A stretch of 64,000 nucleotides of DNA from Prorocentrum cordatum (Eukaryota; Sar; Dinophyceae; Prorocentrales; Prorocentraceae), in NCBI GenBank assembly GCA_963575745.1, contig CAUYUJ010004335.1, positions 731,356 to 795,355 of the forward strand. The letters are read 5' to 3'. The position numbers and the translations under genes were made by a program. Below are positions 10,612 through 22,779 of the stretch, piece after piece. The notes under the pieces are model-generated. The model was not told where the DNA came from and searched no databases. It worked only from the letters and a program-made list of their open reading frames with translations. Positions within the stretch are counted from its first letter, which is position 1; every line of letters begins with the position of its first letter.

Positions 10612-11010
10612 GGGGGGGGGGGGGAGGAGGGAGGAGGAGGAGGAGGAGGATGAGGAGGAGGAGGAGGAGGAGGAGGAGAAGGAGGAGGAGGAGGAGGGGG
10701 GGGAGGAGGAGGAGGAGGAAGAGGAAAGGAGGAGGAGGGGAGGAGGAGAGGAGGAGGGGGAGGGAGGGGGAGGGGGGGGAGGAGGAGAGGGGGAGGAGGA
10801 GGAGGAGAGAGGAGGAGGAGGAGGAGGAGGAGGAGGGGGTGGGGGAGGAGGATGGGGGGGGAAGAGGAGGGGGGGAGAAGAGACAGGACAATGAAAAGAG
10901 GGGGGCGGAGGAGGAAGGAGGCGGATGCGGGGGGGGAGGAAGGGGCTCGGAGATCCGGAGTTTCTGCGCGGATTGAATGGAGGAGGGGGAGGGCAGGAGG
11001 AAGAGAGGGG
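10612..11010. repeat. Long imperfect (GGA)n microsatellite
   Basis: About 400 bp of GGA/GGAGG/GGGGA repeats on the plus strand with interruptions. The reading frames inside (poly-Glu, poly-Gly, poly-Arg, poly-Pro) have no biological support. Confidence 0.95.
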
Positions 11011-11407
11011 GGGGGGGGTCCGAGATGAGGGCGGGCACGAGGGCGAAGAGGCCGGCCAGGAAGGTCTCGGTTCGGGGTCAGAAAAACAATTCGGTTGGCC
11101 TGAAAAAAACGCGCTTTCCTGGAGCCCATGTTCTCTGGCCCGGGGAAGGGGGCGTCGGGGCAGAGCGGGGCCGAGGATCCGAGCGGCGCTGCGGGTTGCG
11201 CCCCCGCTCAGCGACCTGCCCTCGGACGCCCCCGTTCCGTCGCAGCGCCGTGGTCGCCGCGGCGAGCAACTGCGCGCGCGCGGATGGGGAGCTCCAGCCC
11301 AGTTTTCTCACATGGAGGTCCAGCATCACCTCGAGAATCGCGCGGCGGGGGGCGTCGGGGCCTCGGTGTTTTTTTTTCCTCTTCCACGTGCATCTGTGGA
11401 GGCGAGG

Positions 11408-11760
11408 TTACGCCGGCAGGTCGCGTTGCTTTGTTACGGGGCCGTCGTCGCAGCAGATGCCCCCCCAGCGATCGATCGCGCCAATGATGCGAGAGGCGAG
11501 AGGGCCCCCCTGGATTGCCTCCGGGATATGCTTGCCAACGGCGGGCGCGATGGGGTCGGCTTCTGCGATTGATTGTTCGAGCTGGGCGTTCTGTTCCGCG
11601 GCTCGAGCGTCAACGCGCCCCGTCGCGATGCCCTCGGCGTTCGCGTAAGTGTTGAGAAAGTCAAGCGCGTTCGCCACGGCGTTGAGCAGCACGTCCGCCA
11701 CGGGGGAAGCAGGTCTCAGCGTCGCTGCGTCTCCAACTCGGGCGGCGAGCCAACCTGGGA
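11408..11760 (-). pseudogene. Coding-like piece of unknown protein
   Basis: Roughly 115 codons on the minus strand have normal composition: ADVLLNAVANALDFLNTYAN, then a charged helix with AEQNAQLEQSIAEAD, ending at a stop at 11408. The larger frame (M at 11926) includes repeat-derived sequence at its N-terminus. No domain recognised. It may belong with the pieces at 10.0-10.5 and 12.5-13.7 kb. Confidence 0.3.
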
Positions 11761-11829
11761 ATGAACTGGGCCCAAAAGTTGAAGCGCGATGAGGCGTGGG
11801 AGGGCGGGGGGGGGGGCGCGGGGCTCCTA

Positions 11830-12025
11830 CCTCGAGTGGTTCTGGAGTGGTTCTGGAATGCTTCTGAAGTGATTCTGGAGCGATTCTATAGTGATTCCCC
11901 CAAGTGATTCTGGGGTGAGTCAACAATGATTCTGTAGTTTTTTTCTTCTGGGATGCCTGCGAAGCTCGGTGTGATTCTACAATGATTATACCGTGCTTCT
12001 ACAGCGATTATGAAATGATTACGCA
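11830..12025. repeat. ~12-bp tandem repeat GTGATTCTGGA
   Basis: A degenerate run of GTGATTCTGGA and GTGGTTCTGGA units, about 12 bp each, decaying towards 12,025. The size is close to that of the 13-bp satellite at 31-33 kb but the sequence differs. A GA- and CGA-rich low-complexity tract follows to about 12,260. Confidence 0.75.
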
Positions 12026-12512
12026 AGAGTCGCGTGGCGAGCCGCTCTCAGAGGCGAGCATATGTCTGGGGATTTGTTCGGGGCGGGGTCTAGGGAGGTG
12101 GGGCGACGATGGCCGCGACGACGACAATCACGACGATGCCGATGACGACGTGGAGTACGAGGAGGAGGGCGAGAGAAGGAAGAGGAGGAGCAATGAAGGA
12201 CCTGGGGAGAGGACGAGGGGGGGGAGGAGGGAGCGGAGGTGAAGGAGGAGGAGATGCTGTATGCATATCTGCGCACGCAATTCCGTGGCGAACCATTCGC
12301 GCGCGTGAGTCCGTGCAAACGGCCACGCTGCAGAGTGTGATAACCGCGCGGTGCGCCAGAACCGATCGTGCATCATGCGCGGGCGCCCCCCTCTGCTACG
12401 CGTAGATGCGGCTTCCCCCGACTCCGCAACTAGATGCGTTCGCCGCGCCAACAGATCGCGCCGCTCCGCGCCGAGCAACCGCGGCAACTTCGACGACAAG
12501 AACCAGCAGGAC

Positions 12513-13665
12513 TCAACAATCGCCTGCCCCGCCATCACCCTGGACATGACCTGCTAGCCGATCGAGCAGCTCCGTCATCTGCGAGGACAGGCTGGACGCT
12601 TCATCGATCATGAGCTTGATCTTTCTGAAGAAAGCCGACGCCTCCCCTGGCGATGCCTTACCAGCCTCGCGGAAATTCTTGCCTGCCTCGAGGGCATCCC
12701 CCATCGACGTCGAAAGCTTCTCGGCCTCGGCCGTCAAGGTTTTTCCTTGCGATCTCGGGGAATGGCCGCGCCTGCGCGATCGTCGCGACGAGGTCCATCG
12801 AGGCCACTTCGAGCTTGCTGTCGATCGCCTGCAAGCGCTGCTTCTGGCTCTCGACGATGTCTACCGGCTGCTTCTCCTCGCGCGTCTCCTTGCGCGTCTC
12901 CATGCGTTCCATCCTGCGCGTCCCAGGTGCGAGCGCCACCTCTTCCTCGAGCCCTTCCTACCCCTCCTCGGCCTCCTCGCAGTCTGCATCGGCAATCCTT
13001 GCCTTCGTCTTCGCTGTTGCTTTCGCCTTCGCCATGGTCTTGGCCTTTGCGTGTGGAGCGCTCCCGTCGGCCAGTCCCCAATCCTGGGCATGTCTCTTCT
13101 CTCCTCGAGGCCGGCGCCGATCTCCATCTCGTAGACAGGGGCCCACATCTGCCCGGCCTTGCTGTAGTCGTGGATTTGGCGAAGCGCTTTCTCGAGGATG
13201 GTCTCTTTCCCACTCCTCGGTTTGTTCGCGCCGCCCTTCTCAGCATCATCAAGGTTCTTGAACGTGCTCTCGGCAAAACGTTTCATGAACTTCTTCTTGA
13301 TAGGGACCTGCATCGCCGCCTCTTGCATCTTCTTGGAGAGTTCGTCCCCCGCAAGCCCCTTTGCATTCGCCGTGGAGTCCGTCCTGGCATCCCTGATCAG
13401 TTCTTCCCGCCCGACGACGCGCATCGCCGCGCTCTTCTGGATGCGGAGCGCGCGCTGGCGCAGCCCCGAACAGGGGTGGCAAGGCTGCTGAGCATTCTCC
13501 CCAGTGAAAGGGATCGGCGTCTTGCATTGGGGCCATGCTGGCGGCGGGCAAGTTGCGTCTGCCGCGCGAGGAAGGCGCGACCACCTCAACCTCTTCCAGC
13601 CCAGCTGCGGCGGCTTCCTCAGCAAGAACCATCGATCCTATTTGAAGGCAGCTGGCACAAAGCAA
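12513..13665 (-). pseudogene. Helical protein gene remnant, frames broken
   Basis: Read from 13665 the minus strand gives ordinary protein in successive frames: a start-like segment (MVLAEEAAAAGLEEVEVV), a CHPC motif, a helical block with KKMQEAAMQVPIKKKF and YSKAGQMWAPVYEMEIG, a Lys/Ala run (AKAKATAKTKAR), an in-frame TAG near 12,958, then RMERMETRKETREEKQPVD and a final frame ending at 12513 with SFFRKIKLMID-like helix. At least two frame changes and one stop are needed. It could be a decayed gene or a real gene whose introns I cannot place. No function can be assigned. Confidence 0.4.
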
Positions 13666-13699
13666 TATTGAGTCAAGAATTGGGCGAGCCCGCTGGACA

Positions 13700-14805
13700 A
13701 TCTAAATGGCAGAGGTGACAAGGGGAAACAGCTGGAGGACGGGAGCTCGGACAACATGTCTTGAGAAAAAGAAGCCCCTGCGACGACCGACTGGATCTCC
13801 AGTTCGGAGATGGGAGGGGGAAGTGCACCCAGTGGCAAGCCAGGCGAGCCTCGCCTTCCGAAATCTACTCCAGGATGACGCTGTCATGCACTACCCTATT
13901 TCCTTCCAGCGCGTTTCATGGGAAGTTGAAATGATGGCGATGATGGCGATGTTTCTGGGCAGCGCGATGCAGAGACCCGTCTACATGCAGAAGGAATCTG
14001 CAGGCGACCAGGCTGTAGGTGACGAGGCCGTTGCCACTGGCGGCGAATCAACGATGGTGCGATCGTCGTCGTCGTCGCAGCGATCGCTGTGCGAAGTGGG
14101 CATAATATCACCGGATGCCTCTCGAGACGCAGGCGAAGGCCAAGGCGCCTCAGTTTCTGCTGCATCTTCACGCTGCTCGTTTGCGTCGGTGCCATGCATC
14201 GGCTGCATCTGGAGCTCCTCGTCGTGGGCGCCCTCAGCGGCGATAATCGCCGCGTGCTCCCCGGCGAGTTTTGGCGTCGAGTGCCCCGCTGGCCCAAGGG
14301 GCCTGCTGGGCGGCGTCCACTCCGAGCTCGCGCTCGCTCCCGCCGATGCTCAGGATGGCTCGGTGCTCCAAGCGGCCCAAGGGTCGTGCTCCGAATGCTT
14401 TTCGCTGGGCCAGGCCTGCTCGCCGGGCGCCGCTGCGCCCCGGCCCTCTCCGGCGCCCGAGCCGTTCCAGTCGCGCCAGCCCCGTGGGTCAGTGCTCTGG
14501 AAGGAGAGCGGGTTGCCAGATCGACGAGTCGGTCGCTTGCCATCCCGCGGGCTGCAGTCCAGGCGGCTCGTGGAAGTTCAGCGCGCGGCGCGGGGCTGCT
14601 TGCTCGCGCTGCTGAGCGCGCGGGGCGTCTGGCTCCCCTCGAGGCCTTCGTCCGCCGGAAGCGCCATTCGGGCGATCGCCGCCACGGCGTCGTCGCGCGC
14701 TTGGCCGAGAGACGTCGCAGGGCCCGCGACTGTCAACATTCGGCCGCGGCCGCGGTCGCGAGTTCTAGCTCGGCGCCCAATTTTCTCGTAGATCTCATCC
14801 TGGTC
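13700..14805 (-). other. Coding-like stretch, unknown
   Basis: After a possible 3' splice site (CTAAGCAG, near 14,808 read on the minus strand) there are about 100 codons of plausible protein (DEIYEKIGRRARTRDRG, then Ala-rich helix) to an in-frame TGA near 14,490. A second piece ending at 13981 has an acidic, Ser/Thr/Pro-rich tail with a DDDDD run. Long plus-strand frames also exist but have low-complexity Arg/Pro/Ala content. An exon pair or remnant is possible, with low certainty. Confidence 0.25.
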
Positions 14806-14819
14806 TGCTTAGTGATCGC

Positions 14820-16430
14820 GCCGCCCCCAATGGGGACAGGTCCGATCTCGCCGTCGGGCGGGGCGCGCGGCGCGCAGACCTCGCGCCCGGGCATCTCGAG
14901 ACATGGAATGGCCGCGGCGGGGGCGGTGACAGCGCGACAACAGCGTGCGAGGATACTGTGAAACGGTACTGATGAATGCGACGATGACAGGGCGTTGGAA
15001 CCAGAGGTGCAGGAAGGTGTAGAAGCAGCAGCACGAGCAGCAGGGGCAGGATACATTGAACGAGGAGACGGCGATGGCGGGGCGACGCGCGCGGCGAGCC
15101 GAGGGGGGGGGCGAGCCTCTCCATGCGACCATCTGGGCGCGCGGGGGCGAGCCGCCCGGGAAGAGGGATTCTGGGGGGGGGCTGCTGGGGGACCGCGCAA
15201 GAAAAGTAGGAGAAGAGGCAGGGGCAGGGGCAGGAGACGTGGGGGGGGCACATTTTCTCTATGCTACCCAATCATGTGCTTCAGACTCGCAACGAAGGGC
15301 ACTGCGAGCGCACGATGCAAATGCCCCTAGGTGCAGGCAGAAATTTTAACGCAGCAACTACATCGGACAATCGTGCCAAGGGCGCGCGCCCGTTGAGTGC
15401 CGAACCCCCACGCGCGTTAACTCGCTGGAGCTCTTTGAACAACAGAACAATGCTGCGAGATTTGGCTTCGACATCGACGCGATGGAAGCGATGCAATCTA
15501 GAATCCCAGAGGTGAGGGTGTCATCGCTTCCTCCTACTTGAGTGCAATCGCCAGCCTGTAAACGTGCCCCGATGGGCGCGTCTGCCACAGCTGACACCCG
15601 CGCGTCGCGTCCAGCGCCAGGGCCCAGGGCCAATAGCGCGCGACGAATAGATGGGGCGTTGGAATATTCGCCCCGCAGGGCAGAACTTTCAGAGGCGCAT
15701 CCATCTATATGCGCAACGCCCAAAACACGCTGCAAGCACGACGATTCGAAAGAATTGCCGCGAGCGCGACTGCCAGCAGCCTTCAACCATTTGTGGTGGG
15801 CTTCCAAACTGAAGCAGTTCAAACTTCGCCTCAGACGGGCCGTGTACCAGATTGCGTGGAATATTATCAAGTGCATCTGCTATTTTGCCACCCTCGGGGC
15901 GCACAGCTGAATACATAGAGCCTGTGATGGGCGAGCGTGACATCAAACAATGCGTCTGTGCGTGCTGCCGCCGTTTCGCCCGCGCATACCAAAACCAACC
16001 GCGTCTCCAATAATACTGAACAGCGCTCCTGTTCATTCATGTCGGCTGGCCAGCGTCGGTCTAGCCTCGAGAACGCGCCCACTGCGTTCGCTGCTGCCGG
16101 AGTCTCGCTGGAAGAACACATGAGAATTTCGTTTTCATTACCAGGCCTCTTGCTGAAAACAATTTCGGTAGGTTGCCCCCTCTGAATGACCGCGTCATTG
16201 AAGCGGACAAAATCGTCGATGGTGCTGGCGGGAACGCCACGTGAGACCAATTGCCTGAGGACGTCGTTGACATCGAATTGGGGGGGCCTGCCGCTTGCTC
16301 GAAGTGGCTAGGGTTGGTCAAGGATTGTAACTAATCAGCTTTATCTAATCCTTGTCCTGTAGCCAGTGTCCTGCGAGTGCCCCGAATTCCGCCTGCAGAA
16401 ATATGCAACCCTCGTTCCGTCATCGCCCCC
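14820..16430. other. No gene recognised
   Basis: Both strands carry only short overlapping frames without domains. From about 15,270 base composition is more balanced than in neighbouring DNA. No tandem repeat, leader copy or RT motif was seen. Confidence 0.5.
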
Positions 16431-16439
16431 TTTATAAAG

Positions 16440-18000
16440 TGTCCTAAACTATTTGCGCCCCGCGTTTGCGCAGGGGTTGGGTACGTCGCCAGGGTATTTT
16501 TTTGTTTGCAGAGGATTCTCGCGACGGCGCGCGCGCCTGGGCGTTTGGGGGATTTCGACATGCGCGCGCGAAGCCAGTTGTGTTTTGCGTCGTTGTCTTG
16601 GTTTTTTTTGCATACAAATAAATTGCCAAACCTATGGTTTTCTTCAGATGTCACAAGAGCGCGCGCGCACGCTTTGGTTGAACATAAGTGTTACGAAGCC
16701 CGGTGTTTTTGTATTTTTTTGTGGAAAATCGATTCTGCAATCTTTTCGAACCCAACGGTTTTTGAATGAGTTTTTGCATGCGCGCGCGACGACGCGCGCG
16801 TGCACCTCGTCCCGTTGTTTGCGATTCTTGGAAACTTCTTATTCTTGATCGACGAATGCGGGCGCGTAACATTTGTTGCCGAGGATGGCGGGGGGGGGGG
16901 GGCGATGCCGGCCCCTATGGGATCGTGAAAATTCATGTTGGAGATTGACTATGAGGTAGGACCACATGTATACTGCAATGCGAAAAAGGTTGAAGGTTAA
17001 GTCCGGGGGGGGGGCACCCGCACGCAACTTTGTTTGCAAACCTCATGCGGCGGCGATTGCGATGAGTACTTGGCGCTGGTTGGTGCATCTTTGCGGCCGA
17101 GCCAGGAAGTTCGGCGCGACAGACGCGGCCGGTGGTGCTGACCGCTCGGCACTTCCCCGCCGGCACTTGAGTGGGAGTCGGCGGCTTGGGCGGGCGCGGT
17201 ATCATGGCAACGTCGACTATTGTAGACGCGACGATGATGATAGTAGCGATGTTGGCGACGATGTTGACAGCGACGACGGCGCGGCCAGTGACGGCGCCGA
17301 TGCCGATCACGCCGACGACGATGACGGCGTCTTCGCGTCGGTGATGAAGGTTCCAGAAGGAATTCGAAATCCGCGCGGCAGACGCGCGAGTGGCTCGCAG
17401 GGCATTCTTTGACGCGGATCGTGCCACCCCAGCGCGCGCGCAAGGGCATTCCAACGATTGCGACATGCGCGCGCGAAGCCCGGTTGGTGGCACTCTATGA
17501 ACACGTTGAACAAGTGTTTGTTTTCTTCAGAAGTCGCAAGAGCGCGAGCGCGCGCTTTTGTTGAACATCCGCGCTGCGAAACCATGTTCTTGTTCTGCGG
17601 CACTATATTTTGAAAGCCTCCCGATATCGAATATGTTTTGAAAGGATTTCGGCACGCGCGCGCGACGACGCGCGCGTGCGCTTGGCCCAGAATTTTGCAA
17701 GGGGTTCTCGCGACTGCACGCGCGCGAGAGCGCCCGAACGATTTCGACATGCGCGCGCGAAGCCCGTTTGGTAGCACGTTCTGAAAATGTTGGAAACCTA
17801 TGGTTTCCCCCCCCCCAAAAAAAAAACAGCAAGAACGCGCGCGCTTTTGTTGAAAATCCGCGTTGCGGAACCATGTGTGTTTTAGATGTTGTTTGGGCAC
17901 TCGATTTTGACATCCTTCCGAAACCCTAAGTTTTTCAAGGATTCCGGCATGCGCGCGCAACGCGCGCGCGTGCACTTCGTATTTCCCAACCCTCCTTGGT
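16440..18000. repeat. CpG-rich palindromic repeat block, left of the ~101-bp satellite
   Basis: Two short modules recur. One is GACATGCGCGCGCGAAGCC (near 16,558, 17,463 and 17,746). The other is a perfect inverted repeat of the form GCGCGCG-ACGA-CGCGCGC following GGCATGC (near 16,776, 17,650 and a variant at 17,946). Between them lies a longer unit (about 17,000-17,400) with GATGATAGTAGCGA and GGCGCGGCCAG words. The same modules recur at 20.4-22.6 kb, so the block flanks the satellite on both sides. Alternating CG tracts can form Z-DNA or cruciforms. Confidence 0.8.
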
Positions 18001-18074
18001 TGGGTATTCGTTTTGAATAGAGGGATGTGGTCGCGTCCGTCCCCCTCCCGCCCCCCGCCCCCCGCCTCCGCCTG

Positions 18075-20285
18075 CCCTCTCTTCGCCGACGATGGGGGCT
18101 GTGATCTGCGAAGCTGCCGCGACTTTCAAGGGCTGCTGGTGGGCCCAGCGGAGTGAGGCACCGCGGGGATCTGAGGTAGACCTCGCCGTCCCTGGGGGGC
18201 TGCGATCTGCGAAACTGTCGCCACTTTCGAAGGCTGCTGGTGGGTTCAGCGGAGTGAGGCACCGCGGGAATCTGAGGTAGACCTCGCCGCCCCAGGGGGG
18301 CTGCGATCTGCGAAGCTGTCGCCACTTTCGAAGGCTGCTGGTGGGTCCCGCGGAGTGAGGCACCGCGGGGATCCGAGGTAGACCTCGCCGTCCCTGGGGG
18401 GGGCTGCGATGTGCGACGCTGTCGCCACTTTCGAGGGCTGCTGGTGGGCCCAGCGGAGTGAGGCACCGCAAGGATCTGATGTAGACCTTCCCGTCCCTGG
18501 GAGGCTGCGATCTGCGACACTGTCGCCGCTTTCAAGGGCTGTTGGTGGGTCCAGCGGAGTGAGGCAACGCGGGGATCTGAGGTAGACCTCGCCGTTCTTG
18601 GGGGGGCTGCGGTCTGCGAAACCATCGCCACTTTCGAGAGCTGTTGGTGGGTCCTGCGGAGTGAGGCACCGCGGGGATCTGAGGTAGACCTCGCCGTCCC
18701 TGGGGGGGGGCTGCGATCTGCGAAACTGTCGCCACTTTCGAAGGCTGCTGGTGGGTTCAGCGGAGTGAGGCACCGCGGGGATCTGAGGTAAACCTCGCCG
18801 TCCCTGGGGGCTGCGATCTGCGACACTGTCGCCACTTTCGAGGGCTGCTGGTGGGTCCTGCGGACTGAGGCACCGCGGGGATGCTAGACCTCGCCGTCCC
18901 TGGGGGGGCTGCGATCTGCAAAGCTGTCGCCACTTTCGAGGGCTGCTGGTGGGTCCAGCGGAGTGAGGTACCGCGGGGATCTGAGGTAGACCTCGCCGTC
19001 CCTGGGGGCTGCGATCTGCGACACCGTCGCCACTTTCGAGGGCTGCTGGTGGGTCCTGCGGACTGGGGCACCGCGGGGATCTGAGGAAGACCTCGCCGCC
19101 CCTGGGGGGCTGCGATGTGCGAAACCGTCGCTACTTTCGAAGGCTGCTGGTGGGTCCAGCGGGGTGAGGCACCGCGGGGATCTGAGGTAGACCTCGCCGT
19201 CCATGGGGGGGCTGCGATCTGCGAAGCTGTCGCCACTTTCGAGGGCTGCTGGCGGGTCCCGCGGAGCGAAGCACCGCGGGGATCTGAGGTAGACCTCGCC
19301 GTCCCTGGGGGCCTGCGATCTGCGAAACTGTCGCTACTTTCGAAGGCTGCTGGTGTGTCCTGCGGACTGAGGTACCGCGGGGATGTGCGGTAGACCTCGA
19401 CGTCCCTGGGTGGCTGCGATCTGCGACACCGTCGCCACTTTCGAGGGCTGCTGGTGGGTCCGGCGGAGTGAGGCACCGCGGGGATCTGAGGTAGACCTCG
19501 CCGTCCCTGGGGGGCTGCGATCTGCGACGCTGTCGCCAATTTCGAGGGCTGCTGGTGGGTCCAGCGGAATGAGGTACCGCGGGGATCTGAGGTAGACCTC
19601 GCCGTCCCTGGGAGGCCCTGCGATCTGCGACACTGTCGCCACTTTCGAATGCTGCTGGTGGGCCCTGCAGAATGAGGCACCGCGGGGATCTGGGCGAGAC
19701 TTCGCCGTCCCTTGGGGGCTGTGATCTGCGACACTTTCGCCACTTTCGAGGGCTGCTGGTGGGTCCAGCGGAGTGAGGCACCGCGGGGATCTGAGGTAGA
19801 CCTCGCCGTCCCTGGGGGCTGCGATCTGCGACACTGTCGCCACTTTCGAGGGCTGCTGGTGGGCCCTGCGGAGTGAAGCACCGCAGGGATCTGAGGTAGA
19901 CCTCGCCGCCCCTGGGGGGCTGCGGAGCGAGGCACCGCGGGGATCTGAGCCTGACCTCGCCGTCCCTGGGGGGCTGCGATCTGCGACGCTGCCGCCGCTT
20001 TCGAGGGCTGTTGGCGGGTCCTACGGAGTGGGGCACCGCGAGGATCTGAGCGAGACCTCGCCGTCCGTGGGGGGCTGCGATCTGCGACGCTGTCGCCGCT
20101 TTCGATGGCTGCTGGTGGCTCCAGCGGAGTGAGGCACCGCGGGGGCCTGAGCGAGACCTCGCCGTCCCTTGGGGGGCTGCGATCTGCGACGCTGTTGCCG
20201 CTTTCGAGGGCTGCTGTTGGGTCCAGCGGAGTGAGGCACCGCGGGGGCCCGAGCGAGACCTCGCCGCCCCTGGGGGGCTGCGTTC
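18075..20285. repeat. ~101-bp tandem satellite, about 21 copies
   Basis: A conserved unit containing CTGCGATCTGCGA, TCGCCACTTTCGA, GGCTGCTGGTGGGTCC and GGCACCGCGGGGATCTGAG repeats every 98-103 bp. Copies start for example at 18811, 18909, 19009, 19110, 19212, 19313, 19413 and 19515. Length differences come mainly from a short G run. All three minus-strand frames are free of stops over long distances, giving ORFs up to 510 codons that are translations of the repeat, not evidence of a protein. Copies are similar but not identical. Confidence 0.95.
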
Positions 20286-20369
20286 GCAATCACTACGACG
20301 CCATTATATCTTGATCGGGTGCCTGGGGGCCTTCCGATTGCTGCTCGCGAAATCACAGGCGTCAATGTA

Positions 20370-22640
20370 ACAGCATCGCCCCCGTTGTAGCATTCCTGGT
20401 GTACTTATGTCCCGCATTGCGCAAGGGTTGGGTACGTCGCCAGGGTAATGTTTTGTTGCGCGGGACTCTGTAAAACTTATGATTGTGGGTGAACGAATGC
20501 GCGCGCATAATTTCTTTGCAGAGGATGGCTGGGAGGGCGACGCTGGCCTGGCTGGGGCGGTGCGAATTCACAACTAGGGCGGGCGATGGGGCCGAACCAT
20601 CTGCACATTAGGGCGCGAAGTGGTGAATCTTTAAGGCCGGGGGGGGGGTAGAACCTATCTTTTCTTTGGAAAGGAGAAGGGGCTTAAAGCGGAGAGTTGG
20701 CGCATCCTATGCCCTTGCAAACATGCCACCGACCCACCCGCAACTTGGTTTACAAAACCCATGCGGCGGCGATTGCGACGCACGCAAGGCGTTGGCAGGT
20801 GCATTTCTGCGGCCGCGCCAACCCTAGCGCGCGCAGCGGCCTGCTAGCATGGCGCCGCCGACGCGGCCGCGGCGGCGCTGACCGTCGGGCGCATCCCAGC
20901 GGGCACATCACTGCGAGTCGGCGACTTGGGCGAGCGCGGCATCATCGCAACGTCGCCAAACGTAGACGCGACGATGATAGTAGCGACGCTGGCGGCGATG
21001 TTGAGACCGAAGACGGCGCGGCCAGGGCGGGCGCCGATGCTGATCGCACCGACGACGTCGACGGCGACGGCGTCCTCGCGTCGGCGATGAAGGTTTCGGA
21101 AAGAATTCGACATGCGCGCGCGGCCGACGCGCGAGTGGCCCGCGCGGCTGACGCGGATCGCGCCCCACCAACACGCGCGCAACGGCGCGCGAATGATGTC
21201 GGCACGCGGGGCGAGAGGCCCGCTTGGCTGAAATCCGCGAACATGGTTTTTCCAAAGAACGCGCAAGAGCGCAAGCGCATGCCATTTTTTAAGAACTGAC
21301 GTTGCGAAACCGTGTGTTTTGGTATGTGCTTTGGACACTCGGTTTAGACATCGTCACGTAACCCAAGGTTTTTCAAAGATTTCGGCATGCGCGCGCGACG
21401 ACGCGCGCGCGGTAACACCTCGCCCCATTTTGCAAAGGTGCAATTGACTGCCCCGCGCCGCGCCGGACCACCCCCATCGCGCAAACATCCCGCCCGCCCG
21501 CCCGCAACGTGGTCCGCAAAACGAACGCGGCGGGGATTGCGACGAGCGCTCGGCGTTGGCTGGCGCACCCCCGCGGCCGCGCCAGCCCGCGCATGCGCGC
21601 GCGGCGGCCAGCTAGTTAGCTTGGCGCGCGCGCAGCGGCCAGCGCGCATGGCGCCGCCGACGCGGCCGCGGCGGCGCTGATCGCCGGGCACATCCCAGCG
21701 GGCACTTCATTGCTAGTCGGCGACTTGGGCGGGCGCAGTATTATGGCAACGTTGACGACGGTAGACACGATGATGATAGTAGCGACGCCGGTGGCGATGC
21801 TGACCGCGCCAACCCTAGCACGCGCGGGCAGCGCCCAGCCAGTTTGGCGCGACCGACGCGGCCGCGCTGGCGCTGACTGCTGGGCGCATCCCAGCGGGCA
21901 CTTCAGTGCGAGTCGGCAACTTGGGCGGGCGCGGCATCATGGCAACGTCGGCAACGGTAGACGCGATGATGATAGTAGCGGTTCTGGCGACGATGTTGAC
22001 AACGACGACGGCGCGGCCAGTGACGGCGCAGATGCTGCTCGCGCCGACGACGACGACGACGGCGCCCTCGCTCGCGTCGGCGATGGAAGTTTCGGAACAA
22101 GTTCGACATGCGCGCCTGGCCAACGCGCCAGAGTGGCCCGCATGGTATCATCGTGCCCCACCCAGCACGCGCGCAATGCGAATGAGTTCGGCATGCGGCG
22201 CCAGAGGCCCGCCTGGCAGAATTCCATGAAGATGTTGAAGCACGTATGGTTTTCTTGAGACTGCGCAAGAGCGCGGGCGCACGCTTTTTTTGAAAATCGT
22301 CGTTGCGAAACCATGTGTTTTTGAATGTCTTTTGGACACTCGGTTTTGAATGTGTTACGACACCGCAAGTTTTTGTTTACGGCTTTCGGCATGCACGCGC
22401 GACGACGCGCGCGTGTGCACTTCGTCTCGTCTGTTGCAAAGGATTATCGCGACAACGCGCGCGCAAGGGCGTTCGAACGATTTCGACATGCACGCGCGAA
22501 ACTGTTTCGATAGAAGTTGATGAAGATGTTGGAAAACCATTGGTTTTCTTAAGAATTCGCAAGGGCAGGGCGGCGGGGGGGGGGGGGCGGAGACAAGCCC
22601 TCCTGGGATGGTGCGAATTCATATCTAAAATGGACGATGA
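20370..22640. repeat. Palindromic and ~0.5-kb repeats, right of the ~101-bp satellite
   Basis: The modules of 16.4-18.0 kb return here: GCGCGCG-ACGA-CGCGCGC near 21,384 and a variant at 22,389, and GACATGCACGCGCGAA near 22,486. The longer unit with GCGGGCACTTCA..TGCGAGTCGGC..ACTTGGGCGGGCGC and GATGATAGTAGCG is present at about 20,880-21,120, 21,690-21,800 (partial) and 21,880-22,110. A third module, GGTGCGAATTCA followed by CCACAT, occurs near 16,925 (variant), 20,570 and 22,612. Open frames on both strands are repeat products. Confidence 0.75.
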
Positions 22641-22779
22641 GGCATAACCACATATACAATGTTATACATTCAGAAGGGGGGCGATAATCCCGGGGGGGGT
22701 CGAATCCGGCGACCCCTTGCGGGTCTCTAGGCGTGTGAGATCGTTCCCCCCCCCATACCCCCCCCGGGACCCCAAACCG

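Noticed and set aside
13706-14791. 361-codon plus-strand ORF
   Set aside because: Low-complexity Ser/Arg/Ala sequence with no domain; the opposite strand reads more like protein.
18757-20289. 510-codon ORF in the ~101-bp satellite
   Set aside because: All three minus frames are open, units shift frame through G-run changes, and no frame is favoured.
22700-22730. tRNA gene suggested by GGGTCGAATCC
   Set aside because: It resembles a B box, but the surrounding bases do not form a T arm, acceptor stem or A box.
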